Made by a program: the position numbers and the translations under genes
From: Lucinisca nassula
Lineage: Eukaryota > Mollusca > Bivalvia > Lucinida > Lucinidae
Direction: 5' to 3'
DNA: 64,000 nucleotides
Assembly: GCA_963580285.1 (NCBI GenBank)
Contig: OY757016.1
Coordinates: 46,993,228 to 47,057,227, forward strand
The notes under the pieces: model-generated
The model's database searches: none
What the model was told of the DNA's origin: nothing
What the model saw: only the letters and a program-made list of their open reading frames with translations
Shown here: piece by piece, positions 18,529 through 27,307 of the stretch
How positions within the stretch are numbered: the stretch's first letter is position 1
Layout of the letters: the number at the start of each line of letters is the position of its first letter

Positions 18529-18822
18529 CCCCCGCCCATCGGGGCTTGAAGAAATAGATGGGCTGCATGATTCTTCCATGCAGAGCTGAAACCGACACGA
18601 CTACTGGTAAACCGCTTAGAGGATCTAAGCCTGCCCAGGCAAAGCAGTGTGAGTCGGACCATCCATGCTTATAACCCTATTGGTTTTATTGGGCGGCAGG
18701 GCTTGAGATGTCATTTCATCTCAATGTCGGGTAAAAGTCCCACAAAATTGGAAGCAACGTTTCCAAAATGACCTTTACAGTGTTGACGGGCACGTTAAAC
18801 ATCTAATCAAACAAAACCCTAT
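18529..18822 (+). mobile_element. SINE-E, full length (plus strand)
   Basis: From GCCCCCGCCCATCGGGGCTT through ATGGGCTGCATGATTCTTCC, GTAAACCGCTTAGAGGATCT, GCAGGGCTTGAGATGTCATT and GGAAGCAACGTTTCCAAAAT to TTAAACATCTAATCAAACAA. The 3' end with CAAAC repeats defines the sense strand. The head does not show clear pol III boxes, so promoter type is uncertain. Confidence 0.8.
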
Positions 18823-18869
18823 CTACCTTACATTGTATTCCCAATAAAAACTTTTCATAGTTCTCATCA

Positions 18870-19130
18870 TAATAACAAATCTGTGAAATAATGAACACCC
18901 CTCTAAACCCCACTTTATATACAGGAAACTGGGGTTTATAGGGGTATATATTACTTTTATTTCTGCTCCAAGACATAGGTTGTGGGTACTTGTTAGAAAC
19001 GCCTCAATGAGGTGGTTCTAACGAGCACCCACAACCTATGTTTTGAGTATACATAACAAAAATGTTCTAAATTTTCATCAGAAAAATAACCGTTTTGGAG
19101 ATATGAAAGAATGTACTATGTCGCACATGT
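18870..19130. mobile_element. MITE-A copy 4
   Basis: AACAAATCTGTGAAATAATG to ACTATGTCGCACATG. Stem CATAGGTTGTGGGTACTTGT / GAGCACCCACAACCTATG, apex AACGCCTCAATGAGGTGGTT. Confidence 0.8.
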
Positions 19131-19386
19131 ATTTTATAATGTTATAGTAATGTGATGTGCACTATGTGACAGAAACGTCCATTATGAGAGTCACTGACTA
19201 TAGGCTTTGCGAGGCTTTACTAAGTTTCGGCTAACAGGTGAGTTTAATGCTCAAACTGAGAACCAATGACAGACTTTTTGTTGGATGCACAATCTCTTAC
19301 AACATTTTCTATGAACAGTTTTTTTTTTCAGCATCAATGTTTCCTGAACCATTCACACAAATACACTTTCAAATGCCACTGTCTGA

Positions 19387-19665
19387 TTTGTTTTTGTTTG
19401 ATTTGAGGTTTAATGTCCCCGTCAACACTGTAAAGGTCATTTTGGAGACGTTGCTTCCAATTTTGTGGGACTTTTACCCGACACTGAGATGAAATGACAT
19501 CTCAAGCCCTGCTGCCCAATGAAACCAATAGGGTTTAAAAGCATGGACGGTCCGACTCGCACCGCTTTGCTGGGGCAGGCTTAGATGCTCTAAGCGGTTT
19601 ACCAGTACTCGTGTGCGGGTCGGTGTCAGCTCTGCATGGAAGCATCATGCAGCCCATCTAGCCAC
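19387..19665 (-). mobile_element. SINE-E (minus strand)
   Basis: TTTGTTTTTGTTTGATTTGA (tail complement) to AGCATCATGCAGCCCATCT. The body is close to consensus and the tail retains two TTTG repeats, suggesting a fairly young insertion. Confidence 0.85.
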
Positions 19666-19894
19666 TGTTTGAAACTGAACAATTTACCATATTTTCTGGT
19701 ATGCAAAAAATTAACAAGTCAGTGAATTCTCCTTATTTTTGTTATAACCCCAAAACTGCCTTTTTAGCTATGACATTTTAAAACATTGCAGACAGAACAT
19801 AATTACATTTTTTTATCACTATCACAGATGGCTTCATACATGTATTGAACAATGAAGATAATAATACTGAAATCTCTCTACATAAAATAAAAAC

Positions 19895-20115
19895 ATGTTC
19901 TGTAATGATCCTAAGTATTGGGACAGGCCCAAGCAAACAATGTAGACCCAGATCAGACTGCTTCTTCAGGAGCAGTCTGATCAGAGTCTACACTGTTTGC
20001 CATCCCATCTGCACTTTTTGGACTCCTTGCTGGTCAAGAAACAAAATTGTTAAAATTTTAAGAGAATTACAGCAAGTCCTCAAGATGTCCCCATTTTTAG
20101 GATTTTTATGGAAGG
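19895..20115. mobile_element. MITE-K copy 2
   Basis: AATGATCCTAAGTATTGGGA, collar AAGCAAACAATGTAGACCCA, palindrome GATCAGACTGCTTCTTCAGGAGCAGTCTGATC (shortened: GACTGCTTC..GGAGCAGTC), CACTGTTTGCCATCCCATCT, GGACTCCTTGCTGGTCAAG, ATTTTTAGGATTTTTATGG. Confidence 0.7.
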
Positions 20116-20389
20116 TGGTAGAGCAAAAACTCTTTGCTGAAGACCTGGGGTCATCTGTTCAAAGCACGGCTAGCTCAACAATGACCCTGATCAGAATCCA
20201 CATTCTACAGCATCTGATCTGGACCTCCACCATCTCTTTTAAGGTTACCGTCTAAAATTGGTTAATTATATCTAGTTCATTATATGGTAGCAGGTACAAT
20301 ATCTTATAACTTGGATTTTTTTGCTGAAAAAAAATGTGTACCGTGAAAAACATAAAAATTTGGGCATCTTGTGGACTAAAATTTGAAAA

Positions 20390-20505
20390 AATTTGTTTCT
20401 CGATCCAGCAAGGAGTCCAAAAAGAGCAGATGGAATGTCAAACAGTGAAGACCCTGATCACACTGCTCCTTCAGGTCTGATGTGGGTCTGCACTTTTCAG
20501 CAAAA
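20390..20505. mobile_element. MITE-K fragment, reverse orientation
   Basis: GATCCAGCAAGGAGTCCAAA, GCAGATGGAATGTCAAACAG, GAAGACCCTGATCACACTGC, GATGTGGGTCTGCACTTT. The remainder is cut by the neighbouring MITE-F. Confidence 0.6.
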
Positions 20506-20762
20506 ATAATGCTGAAATGATATACGGCGAAATCTCAGTGCCTCTAACACTGACGGCTCGTTTACAATGGCTAACTGTTCTAGCAAGTATAATATCTAAT
20601 ATTCTGGTATTTTTGCTGGAAAAATGTGAGTAGCTTTTGCATTTGCAAAAGCTACTCACATTTTTTCGGCAAAAATATTTGTGTATTAGCCATATTCAAT
20701 GGTAAAAAAATTAACAACATGTCAATTAACGACATTGTTACGTTTTGAACAAATGGCCCCAG
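20506..20762. mobile_element. MITE-F copy 4
   Basis: TGTTCTAGCAAGTATAATAT, a hairpin with an 18-bp perfect stem (TGTGAGTAGCTTTTGCAT), then TTGAACAAATGGCCCC. The left terminus is eroded. Confidence 0.7.
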
Positions 20763-20878
20763 AATCCCAATGTAAAAGATCTTAACCACAAATTTCTTGT
20801 ATTATTCAATAAAAATATAATAAACTATATTATGTTACCCTAGACTATCTAAAATAATAATGCACAGGATACTCATCA

Positions 20879-21180
20879 ACAAATGGACTGCCCATAGGGG
20901 CATGATGAAATAGATGGGCTGCATGATGCTTCCACGCAGAGCTGAAACCTACCCACACACGAGTACTGGTGAACCGCTTAGAGGATCTAAGCCTGCCCAG
21001 GCAAAGCCGTGCGAGTCAGACCGTCTATGCTTATAAACCCTTTTAGTTTAATTGGGCGGCAGGGCTTGAGATGTCATTTCATCTCAATGTCGGGTAAAAG
21101 TCCCACAAAATTAGAAGTAACGTCTCCAAAATGACCTTTACAGTGTTGACGGAGACATTAAACCTTGAATCAAACAAAAG
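20879..21180 (+). mobile_element. SINE-E (plus strand)
   Basis: GACTGCCCATAGGGGCATGA to TTAAACCTTGAATCAAACAA. Typical body with a few substitutions. The flanking sequence TACCCTAGACTATCTAAAAC AATAATGCACA-like occurs both before (about 20836-20876) and after (21186-21222). That duplication of about 40 bp is too long for a target-site duplication and hints at a local segmental duplication. Confidence 0.8.
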
Positions 21181-21433
21181 CAAATACCCTAGACTATCTA
21201 AAACAATAATGCACAAGATACTCATCAACACTGTCAAACAGGAAACAAACTAGGCAGCAATTATCAGCTATACTTACATCACACAGTTGGAAGCCGTATG
21301 CGCCTATCAAAATGTTTTCCCCCAGAGTGGGGATGGCTGGATTACCCTGGGAAATTAGACATTTTTGAAAACTGGTTGTCACATTTCCTACCCATGAATC
21401 ACAATTTTGGACCCAAAAAGCCCTAGCTGGGCA

Positions 21434-21646
21434 TTAACTCTTATTCTGCTGTTTACGACAACCCTTTTCTTTGCAAACAGTGTAGATCCAGATCAGATGG
21501 CTTCTAAAGAAGCCATCTGATCAGGATCTACACTGTTTGACATTCAATTTATGAATTTGTAAGAATAAATTACATCAAGTAATCTGATTGGTTCAAAGTC
21601 AGAAATGGGTGTGGCTAAACTGAATATTCAGCAAGGGAAGGGTTAA
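21434..21646. mobile_element. MITE-B copy 4, inverted
   Basis: TTAACTCTTATTCTGCTGTT to TATTCAGCAAGGGAAGGGTTAA (right end given by GCAAGGGAAGGGTTAA). The core GATCAGATGGCTTCTAAAGA has a complementary arm. Orientation is opposite to the copy at 17959. Confidence 0.8.
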
Positions 21647-21718
21647 AAGCTGCACATAATTTTTCTAGAATTTCAAGACTGGGTAATTATTAAAGCCCCA
21701 CGCCTGTGTCAATTAGTA

Positions 21719-21924
21719 CAGTAAAACTCCTATATTAAGGCCACCTTTGGGACTGTTCAAAAGTGGTCTTTAAGACCACCTTTGAACAGTCCCAAAGGTG
21801 GTCTCCCACTACAGCATACTGGATGTAAAAACTACAAAGAAAATGTAACTGAAACCTTCTAAATATGCTTTTAAAACAACAATTTGTCTTAATTTTAGGT
21901 GGTCTAAATAGCGGAATTTAACTG
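21719..21924. mobile_element. MITE-I copy 3
   Basis: CAGTAAAACTCCTATATTAA follows TA at 21717; the right end is AATAGCGGAATTTAACTG. The hairpin GGGACTGTTCAAAAGTGGTC / complement is near the left end. TA plus CAGT termini suggest a Tc1/mariner-type non-autonomous element. Confidence 0.75.
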
Positions 21925-22170
21925 TTTAAGATTCCCAATGGTTGGGATTATTTGTATGTCTATAATCCCCAGGGAATTTCTGCCCACCCTCTTCTTCTTC
22001 CCACCCCCTTGCTCCTGGTCCCCAGACTTGGGGAACACGTTAATAGGTGCATAATACAGTCATGTGATTGAACAAGGTGATCCAAGAGTTTGCTGTTGGA
22101 ATACTCAAAGTATAGCTGTTGCTTTGATTATGTTCTGACTGTCTTCACTGGTGAATATTTCTCATCGCGA

Positions 22171-23217
22171 CCTCATAACTTATAGTGCCAGCCTCGGTAG
22201 CTCGGTCAGATGTGCGTCTGACTGGTGATGAGGAGGATGCCTCATAACTTATAGTGCCAGCCTCGGTAGCTCAGTCAGATGCACGTCTGACTGGTGATGA
22301 GGAGGACGCCTCATAACTTATAGTGCCAGCCTCGGTAGCTCAGTCAGATGCACGTCTGACTGGTGATGAGGAGGACGCCTCATAACTTATAGTGCCAGCC
22401 TCAGTAGCTCAGTCAGATGCACGTCTGACTGGTGATGAGGAGGACGCCTCATAACTTATAGTGCCAGCCTCAGTAGCTCAGTCAGATGCACGTCTGACTG
22501 GTGATGAGGAGGATGCCTCATAACTTATAGTGCCAGCCTCAGTAGCTCAGTCAGATGCACGTCTGACTGGTGATGAGGAGGATGCCTCATAACTTATAGT
22601 GCCAGCCTCGGTAGCTCAGTCAGATGCACGTCTGACTGGTGATGAGGAGGACGCCTCATAACTTATAGTGCCAGCCTCGGTAGCTCAGTCAGATGCACGT
22701 CTGACTGGTGATGAGGAGGACGCCTCATAACTTATAGTGCCAGCCTCAGTAGCTCAGTCAGATGCACGTCTGACTGGTGATGAGGAGGACGCCTCATAAC
22801 TTATAGTGCCAGCCTCGGTAGCTCAGTCAGATGCACGTCTGACTGGTGATGAGGAGGACGCCTCATAACTTATAGTGCCAGCCTCGGTAGCTCAGTCAGA
22901 TGCACGTCTGACTGGTGATGAGGAGGACGCGGATTCGATACCTGCCGGGGTCGGAAACATTCTTTCGTGGAGATCGATCATGAAATCTTTTCTCTTTCGT
23001 GGAGATCGATCATGAAATCTTTTCTAGGGTCAATCTCTCCCTTCCGCTGATTCAAGAAGGGCAGTAGTCAGCTTCTGGCGTAAGAATGTGCACTGTACTG
23101 GTTAATTGCTTATGTATAAGCCTGCCCAGGAAAGTGTAGATTGGTTAACTGACCGGCTCAAAAATAACCTAAATAGTGTTGACTAGCCGGTTAAACTCCA
23201 ATACAAACAAACAAATC
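22171..23217 (+). mobile_element. tRNA-derived SINE with 11-fold amplified A-box unit
   Basis: Eleven head-to-tail 69-bp units start at 22171, 22240, 22309 and so on to 22861. Each contains GCCAGCCTCGGTAGCTCAGT CAGATG, an A-box-like tRNA 5' half. Only after the last unit does the sequence continue into a B-box-like GGATTCGATACC at about 22931, followed by a SINE body. The 3' end (ACCTAAATAGTGTTGACTAG ... TTAAACTCCAATACAAACAAAC) is shared with SINE-E. Units differ by only one or two bases (CGGTAGC/CAGTAGC, GACGC/GATGC), so the expansion is recent. Confidence 0.85.
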
Positions 23218-23231
23218 ATAACATAAAGTGT

Positions 23232-23479
23232 GCTGGGGTCACTTGTTCAAAAGTAACGTCGTTAGTTAACATATTGTCAAGACAATGATCACTGAATATG
23301 GCAAGAACTAATATTTTTGCTGAAAAATGTGAGTAGCTTTTGCAACTGCAAAAGCTACTCACCTTTTTCTCAGCAAAAATACAGGAGTGTTAGACACTGT
23401 ACTTGCTAGAAATGAAATGTTTACAATTCGTCTCCTAACGAGTTTGTTAAGCTAACAACGCTTGAACAACTGGGCCCTG
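23232..23479. mobile_element. MITE-F copy 5
   Basis: CTGGGGTCACTTGTTCAAAA to TGAACAACTGGGCCCTG. Inverted relative to copy 3 (GTTAGTTAACATATTG on the left). Hairpin TGAAAAATGTGAGTAGCTTT with complement, loop AACT. Confidence 0.8.
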
Positions 23480-23569
23480 AGCTATATGGATGGATTCTGC
23501 TAACAAGTATATATCACAGATATGCAAGAAGTTACAAGCTAATACATTCAAATTTATCTACATATACAG

Positions 23570-23858
23570 CCCCCACCCATAGGGGCTTGAAGAAATATAT
23601 GGGCTGCATGATGCTTCCACGCAGAGCTGAAACCGACTGGCACACGAGTACTGGTAAACTGCTTAGAGGATCTAAGCCTGCCCAGGCAAAGCAGTGCGAG
23701 TCGGCCCATCCATGCTTATAAACCCTTTTGGTTTCATTGGGCGGCATTCTATCTCAATGTCGGGTAAAAGTCCCACAAAATTGGAAGGAATGTCTCCAAA
23801 ATGATCTTTACAGTGTTGACGGGGACGTTAAACCTCAAATCAAACAAACAAAACATGG
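23570..23858 (+). mobile_element. SINE-E (plus strand)
   Basis: GCCCCCACCCATAGGGGCTT to CTCAAATCAAACAAACAAAA, with a 15-bp deletion in the middle (GGCGGCATTCTATCTCAATG). Tail (CAAA)3. Confidence 0.8.
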
Positions 23859-23944
23859 TGGTAATATCATTTTTTCTTCCTGTCCTGTTAATCAAGGCTA
23901 TTAATCCATAAACTGTTACCATACAACGAAACAAGACAGTTATA

Positions 23945-24185
23945 CCGTGAATGATCCTAAGTTTTGAGACAGACAATCCTAAGCAAACAGTGCAGACCCA
24001 GATCACACTGCTCCTTCAGGAGCAGTCTGATCAGGGTCTACACTGTTTGCTATTTCGTTTCACTTTTTGGACTCCTTGCTGGATTGTGAAACAAATTTGT
24101 TAAAATTTTAGGAGAATTACAGCAAGTCTTTAATGTGTTTGATTTTTTATGGTTTTTACGGTAAATCAAATAAGGCAACAGCAGT
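23945..24185. mobile_element. MITE-K copy 3
   Basis: GAATGATCCTAAGTTTTGAG, collar AAGCAAACAGTGCAGACCCA, palindrome CACTGCTCCTTCAGGAGCAG, CACTGTTTGCTATTTCG, GGACTCCTTGCTGGATTGTG, ending TTATGGTTTTTACGGTAA. The best copy for judging family length (about 240 bp). No TTAA terminus found. Confidence 0.7.
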
Positions 24186-24221
24186 ATCATTTTAGTCAAC
24201 AACCATTTTCAATTGTACCAA

Positions 24222-24335
24222 TTCCACGGTCTAGTGGTTAAGCTCCTTGGGGTCGTGGGGTCAATACTGGACTTCTCCAGACTTTCGGATGAGTCTTTAA
24301 ACTGAGGTCCCGTCTCCATATGACCTTAGTTATTT
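24222..24335 (+). mobile_element. tRNA-SINE remnant
   Basis: A-box-like CACGGTCTAGTGGTTAAGCT and a decayed B box (GGGGTCAATACTGGAC), then TCTCCAGACTTTCGGATGAG shared with 6530. Truncated after GTCTCCATATGACC. Confidence 0.5.
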
Positions 24336-24401
24336 GTTGACACACAATTTATGATACTGCTGTTAACCGAGAATGGCTAGGTCAAGAACAACTGGTTTTG
24401 T

Positions 24402-24692
24402 TTGTTTGTTTGATTTGAGGTTTAACGTCCCCGTCAACACTGTAAAGGTCATTTTTGAGACGTTACTTCCAATTTTGTGGGACTTTACCCGACATTGAGA
24501 TGAAATGACATCTCAAGCCCTGTTGCCCCAATGAAACCAATAGGGTTTATAAGCATGGACGGGCCGACTTACACCACTTTGCCTGGGCAGGCTTAGATCC
24601 TCTAAGCGGTTTACCAGTTCTTGTTTGCGGGTCGGTTTCAGCTGTGCGTGGAAGCATCATGCAGCTCATATATTTCTTGGGCGGGGGCGACT
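24402..24692 (-). mobile_element. SINE-E (minus strand)
   Basis: TTTGTTTGTTTGATTTGAGG to TATTTCTTGGGCGGGGGC. Complete at both ends. Explains the first part of the ORF at 24625-24831. Confidence 0.85.
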
Positions 24693-24908
24693 ATCCAGGT
24701 CATTTAGTTCTCCAGAAAATACATCACATCCTCTTCGTTACAGCACTGCTGGGATCCTCAGTGAAGTCTGCCTTCAATCTAAACATTCATATTATATTTG
24801 GATGACCATTTATGGCTGTTTATCTACATAATACATATATTTTAAATTCTTTCCTAATAAGCACGGTTTTATTATTATTATTAAAATTTTTGTTTTATAA
24901 CATCATAC

Positions 24909-25117
24909 TTAATCCTTGTCCTGCTGAGCCTGGATATGCCTTATCTTTCAAACAATGTAGATCCAGATCAGATGGCTTCTGAAGAAGCCATCTGATCAGG
25001 ATCTACATTGTGTCATTCAGATTCTGAATTTGTTGCAATAATTTGCATTAAGTAATCTGATTGGCTGATAATCGGTAGTGGGTGGGGCAGATTAAAATAT
25101 TCAAGGACAAGGGTTAA
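24909..25117. mobile_element. MITE-B copy 5
   Basis: TTAATCCTTGTCCTGCTGAG to TTCAAGGACAAGGGTTAA. The core palindrome is perfect. The right collar has lost a few bases (ATCTACATTGTGTCATTC). Confidence 0.85.
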
Positions 25118-25554
25118 CTGCCTTTCAGATATGAAGGATATATCATTGCAGAAAAACATGCAGCATTTTGAGTAAGAACAGTTGTTTCTTGACAAAGGCC
25201 AAGAGTACAAAAATTTGAAATAAAGAGTGACTTTACTAAAATAGCCCATATATTTAGACTAGTCTATTATTTTCCAACTTTAAACCATGATGTATTCAAA
25301 ATTGTGCTGTGTATAATGGCCAAGGCCAGCGGTTATAAAAAATTTATGCTCAACTCAGCTGAGTTTCATAATCTGTAATGCTCATAAATATTAACATTTC
25401 CTGCTCAGATCAAAAGAATATTTTTTCCTGCTTATAAATTTCAAAATGTCAACAAAAGTTGGAACTTTAAAATTTATGAGCAGGACAATTTTCAGTCTCA
25501 AATGAGCTTTGCATCAAAAACTGAAAAAAAGTTAAAGAGGCAGTTAATACACAT
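25118..25554. other. Unassigned stretch
   Basis: About 435 bp, AT-rich. No recognisable repeat or exon. Confidence 0.35.
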
Positions 25555-26499
25555 AACAAGAGCTGTCACTAGACAGCATAGCTCACCTGGGAAAGTGTCT
25601 TTGAGGCCATGGGCATAGGTTGGAGTATTGCTGAATAAAGCTTTGGACCTATATCTATCATCATACTAAACATGAACCAAATCCATTTTATGGTTTGGAA
25701 AATGGTAGCTCTTAAAAAAAACTTAAACATAAAATTTCTATGTCAGCGATCTAGACCTTGAGGTCATGGGCGGGGGTATTGCTGAATAAAACTTTGATCA
25801 CACCAAATATGAATCAAAACATATCATATGGTTGGGAAAATACAAGCTCTTAAATACTTGAATAGAAATTTTTTATGTCCGTGACCTTGACCTTGAGGCC
25901 ATAGGCATGGTCAGGGGTATTGCTTAATAAAACTTTGAGCCTATATCTATCATAATACCAAATATAAACCAAATCCATCTTATTGTTTGGAAAATATTAG
26001 CCTTTAAAAAATTTAAACATATAATTTCTTCTAAGTCCTTGACCTTGAGGTCATGGGCATGGGCACTGTACTGCTGAAAAAACCTTTGGGCCTATTTCTA
26101 TCATCATACAATATAATGAACCAAATCCATCATATGGTTTGGAAAATACAAGCTCTTGAGAAACTTTAACCCATTTTGTACCAGAAACCCCAAAACAGGC
26201 AGTTGGCAAACAGCGCAGGCCCAGATCAGATGCCGCAGAACGCGGCGTCTGATCAGGGCCTCCACTGTTTGCTAAAAGTTCAGTCATTTTCCAAATAAAT
26301 TTTTATGAAAACACAACCTGACACCCCTAAATTTGAAATGGACTCCTGCTATATATAAAGAGGAAGATTCCATTTGGTACAAAAAGGGTTAATGTAAATG
26401 TGGACATCGACTCCAATGCCAACGTTGACTCCCAACTCAACGCCTACACCAAGGGTACTGCAATAGCTCTTCCTCGACTTTGTCCAGGCAAGCTAAAAA
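25555..26499 (+). mobile_element. T element 1 (tandem-core element)
   Basis: Starts ACAAG, then a hairpin GCTGTC-ACTA-GACAGC, then ATAGCTCACCTGGG. The body is four units of about 145-150 bp (TTGCTGAATAAAACTTTG, TATATCTATCATCATACCAA, ATGAACCAAATCCAT, TGACCTTGAGG). It ends GTCCAGGCAAGCTAAAAA, whose CCAGGCAAGCT pairs with the AGCTCACCTGG near the start. MITE-C is inserted in it at 26166. ACAT flanks both ends. No ORF. Confidence 0.6.
26166..26392. mobile_element. MITE-C copy 5, inside T element 1
   Basis: TTAACCCATTTTGTACCAGA to GGTACAAAAAGGGTTAA, TTAA on both sides. Core GATGCCGCAGAACGCGGCGT with one mismatch. Reverse orientation. Confidence 0.85.
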
Positions 26500-26597
26500 C
26501 ATGGCAAGAGTCTGACATTTTTATAAAGACAGCTTACCATTCCATTCAAATGGTGTCAAACTGAATAACCTACCAAGCCCTCCTGTTATTCATCTTT

Positions 26598-26775
26598 TTT
26601 TTTTTTTTGCATTATCTGCTGGTTCCTAGTCTGAAGGTTATCAGTGTTGGGAAAACAGGTAACTAGACCCAGGTCTGGTTACCTGGGAAACAGGTAACCA
26701 GACCCAGGTCTGGTTACCTGTTTTTCCAATATTGATAATGTATAAGCTACGAGCCAGCAAATAATGCAAAAATGG
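26598..26775. mobile_element. Foldback element with a 30-bp perfect palindrome, just 3' of the gene
   Basis: The centre holds ACAGGTAACCAGACC / GGTCTGGTTACCTGT and a second near-identical half (CAGGTAACTAGACCCAGG). Outer arms TTTTTGCATTATCTGCTGG ... TTATCAGTGTTGGGAAAA are mirrored by TTTTCCAATATTGATAA ... GCCAGCAAATAATGCAAAAA. It lies about 540 bp past the TPR gene's stop codon. Non-coding. Confidence 0.8.
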
Positions 26776-26897
26776 TGAATAATATGTAAATAACATCTGC
26801 TCATGTGTGTATATGTAACATGGTAATTCAGCAGCTTCAAGGTTTAAATACATAGCACCTTTGATCTTTATCATGCTGCAAGCAACTTGTAGCAAAC

Positions 26898-26903
26898 TTT
26901 ATT
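26898..26903 (-). promoter_or_regulatory. Possible polyadenylation signal of the TPR gene
   Basis: AATAAA on the minus strand, 405 bp after the stop codon at 27308-27310. It is the nearest good hexamer I see downstream. Whether it is used needs transcript data. Confidence 0.35.
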
Positions 26904-26924
26904 TGCACGCTGTTGTTCTGCACA

Positions 26925-27077
26925 ATGACAAACAGTGCAGGTCCAGGGCCTGATCAGGGCCTTCATGGTTTGTAAAGTGCATAAATTTCAATAAATAAAA
27001 ACTACATAGCCCTAAATTTCATCATAGACCCCTACTGTATGTAAGGCAGATGATTATATCCAGGACAAAACGAGTTA
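26925..27077. mobile_element. Decayed MITE-C fragment in the 3' flank
   Basis: GACAAACAGTGCAGGTCCAG, then GCCTGATCAGGGCCTTCATG, AAAAACTACATAGCCCTAAA TTTCATC, ACCCCTACTGTATGTAAGG and CAAAACGAGTTAAAC. Palindrome lost. Left terminus absent. Confidence 0.5.
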
Positions 27078-27135
27078 AACCGTTAGGCTAAAACAGAATT
27101 CGAAATGTTGTCTGCTGAATCAGCATGCTGAACAT

Positions 27136-27295
27136 TGGGGCTAAACTGTTCAAAGCATTGTTAAAATATCCAAAACTCTGGCATTTTTGCTGAAAAAATG
27201 TGCCATTTTTTCAACAAAAGTATTAGAACATTAGTCATAGCAAATGATCAAAGTTTTGACGAAAGACATCATTAGCTTTGAACAACTGGGCTCTG
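27136..27295. mobile_element. MITE-F copy 6 in the TPR gene 3' UTR
   Basis: GGGGCTAAACTGTTCAAAGC to TTTGAACAACTGGGCTCTG. The central hairpin is shortened to TTTTGCTGAAAAAATGTG / CCATTTTTTCAACAAAAG. Its right end lies 13 bp from the stop codon, so on the transcribed strand the 3' UTR begins almost at once with this element. Confidence 0.75.
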
Positions 27296-27307
27296 ATACT
27301 AGCATCT

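Noticed and set aside
22171..22960. Cluster of tRNA genes
   Set aside because: Only the 5' half is repeated, the B box occurs once, and the 3' end is a SINE tail.
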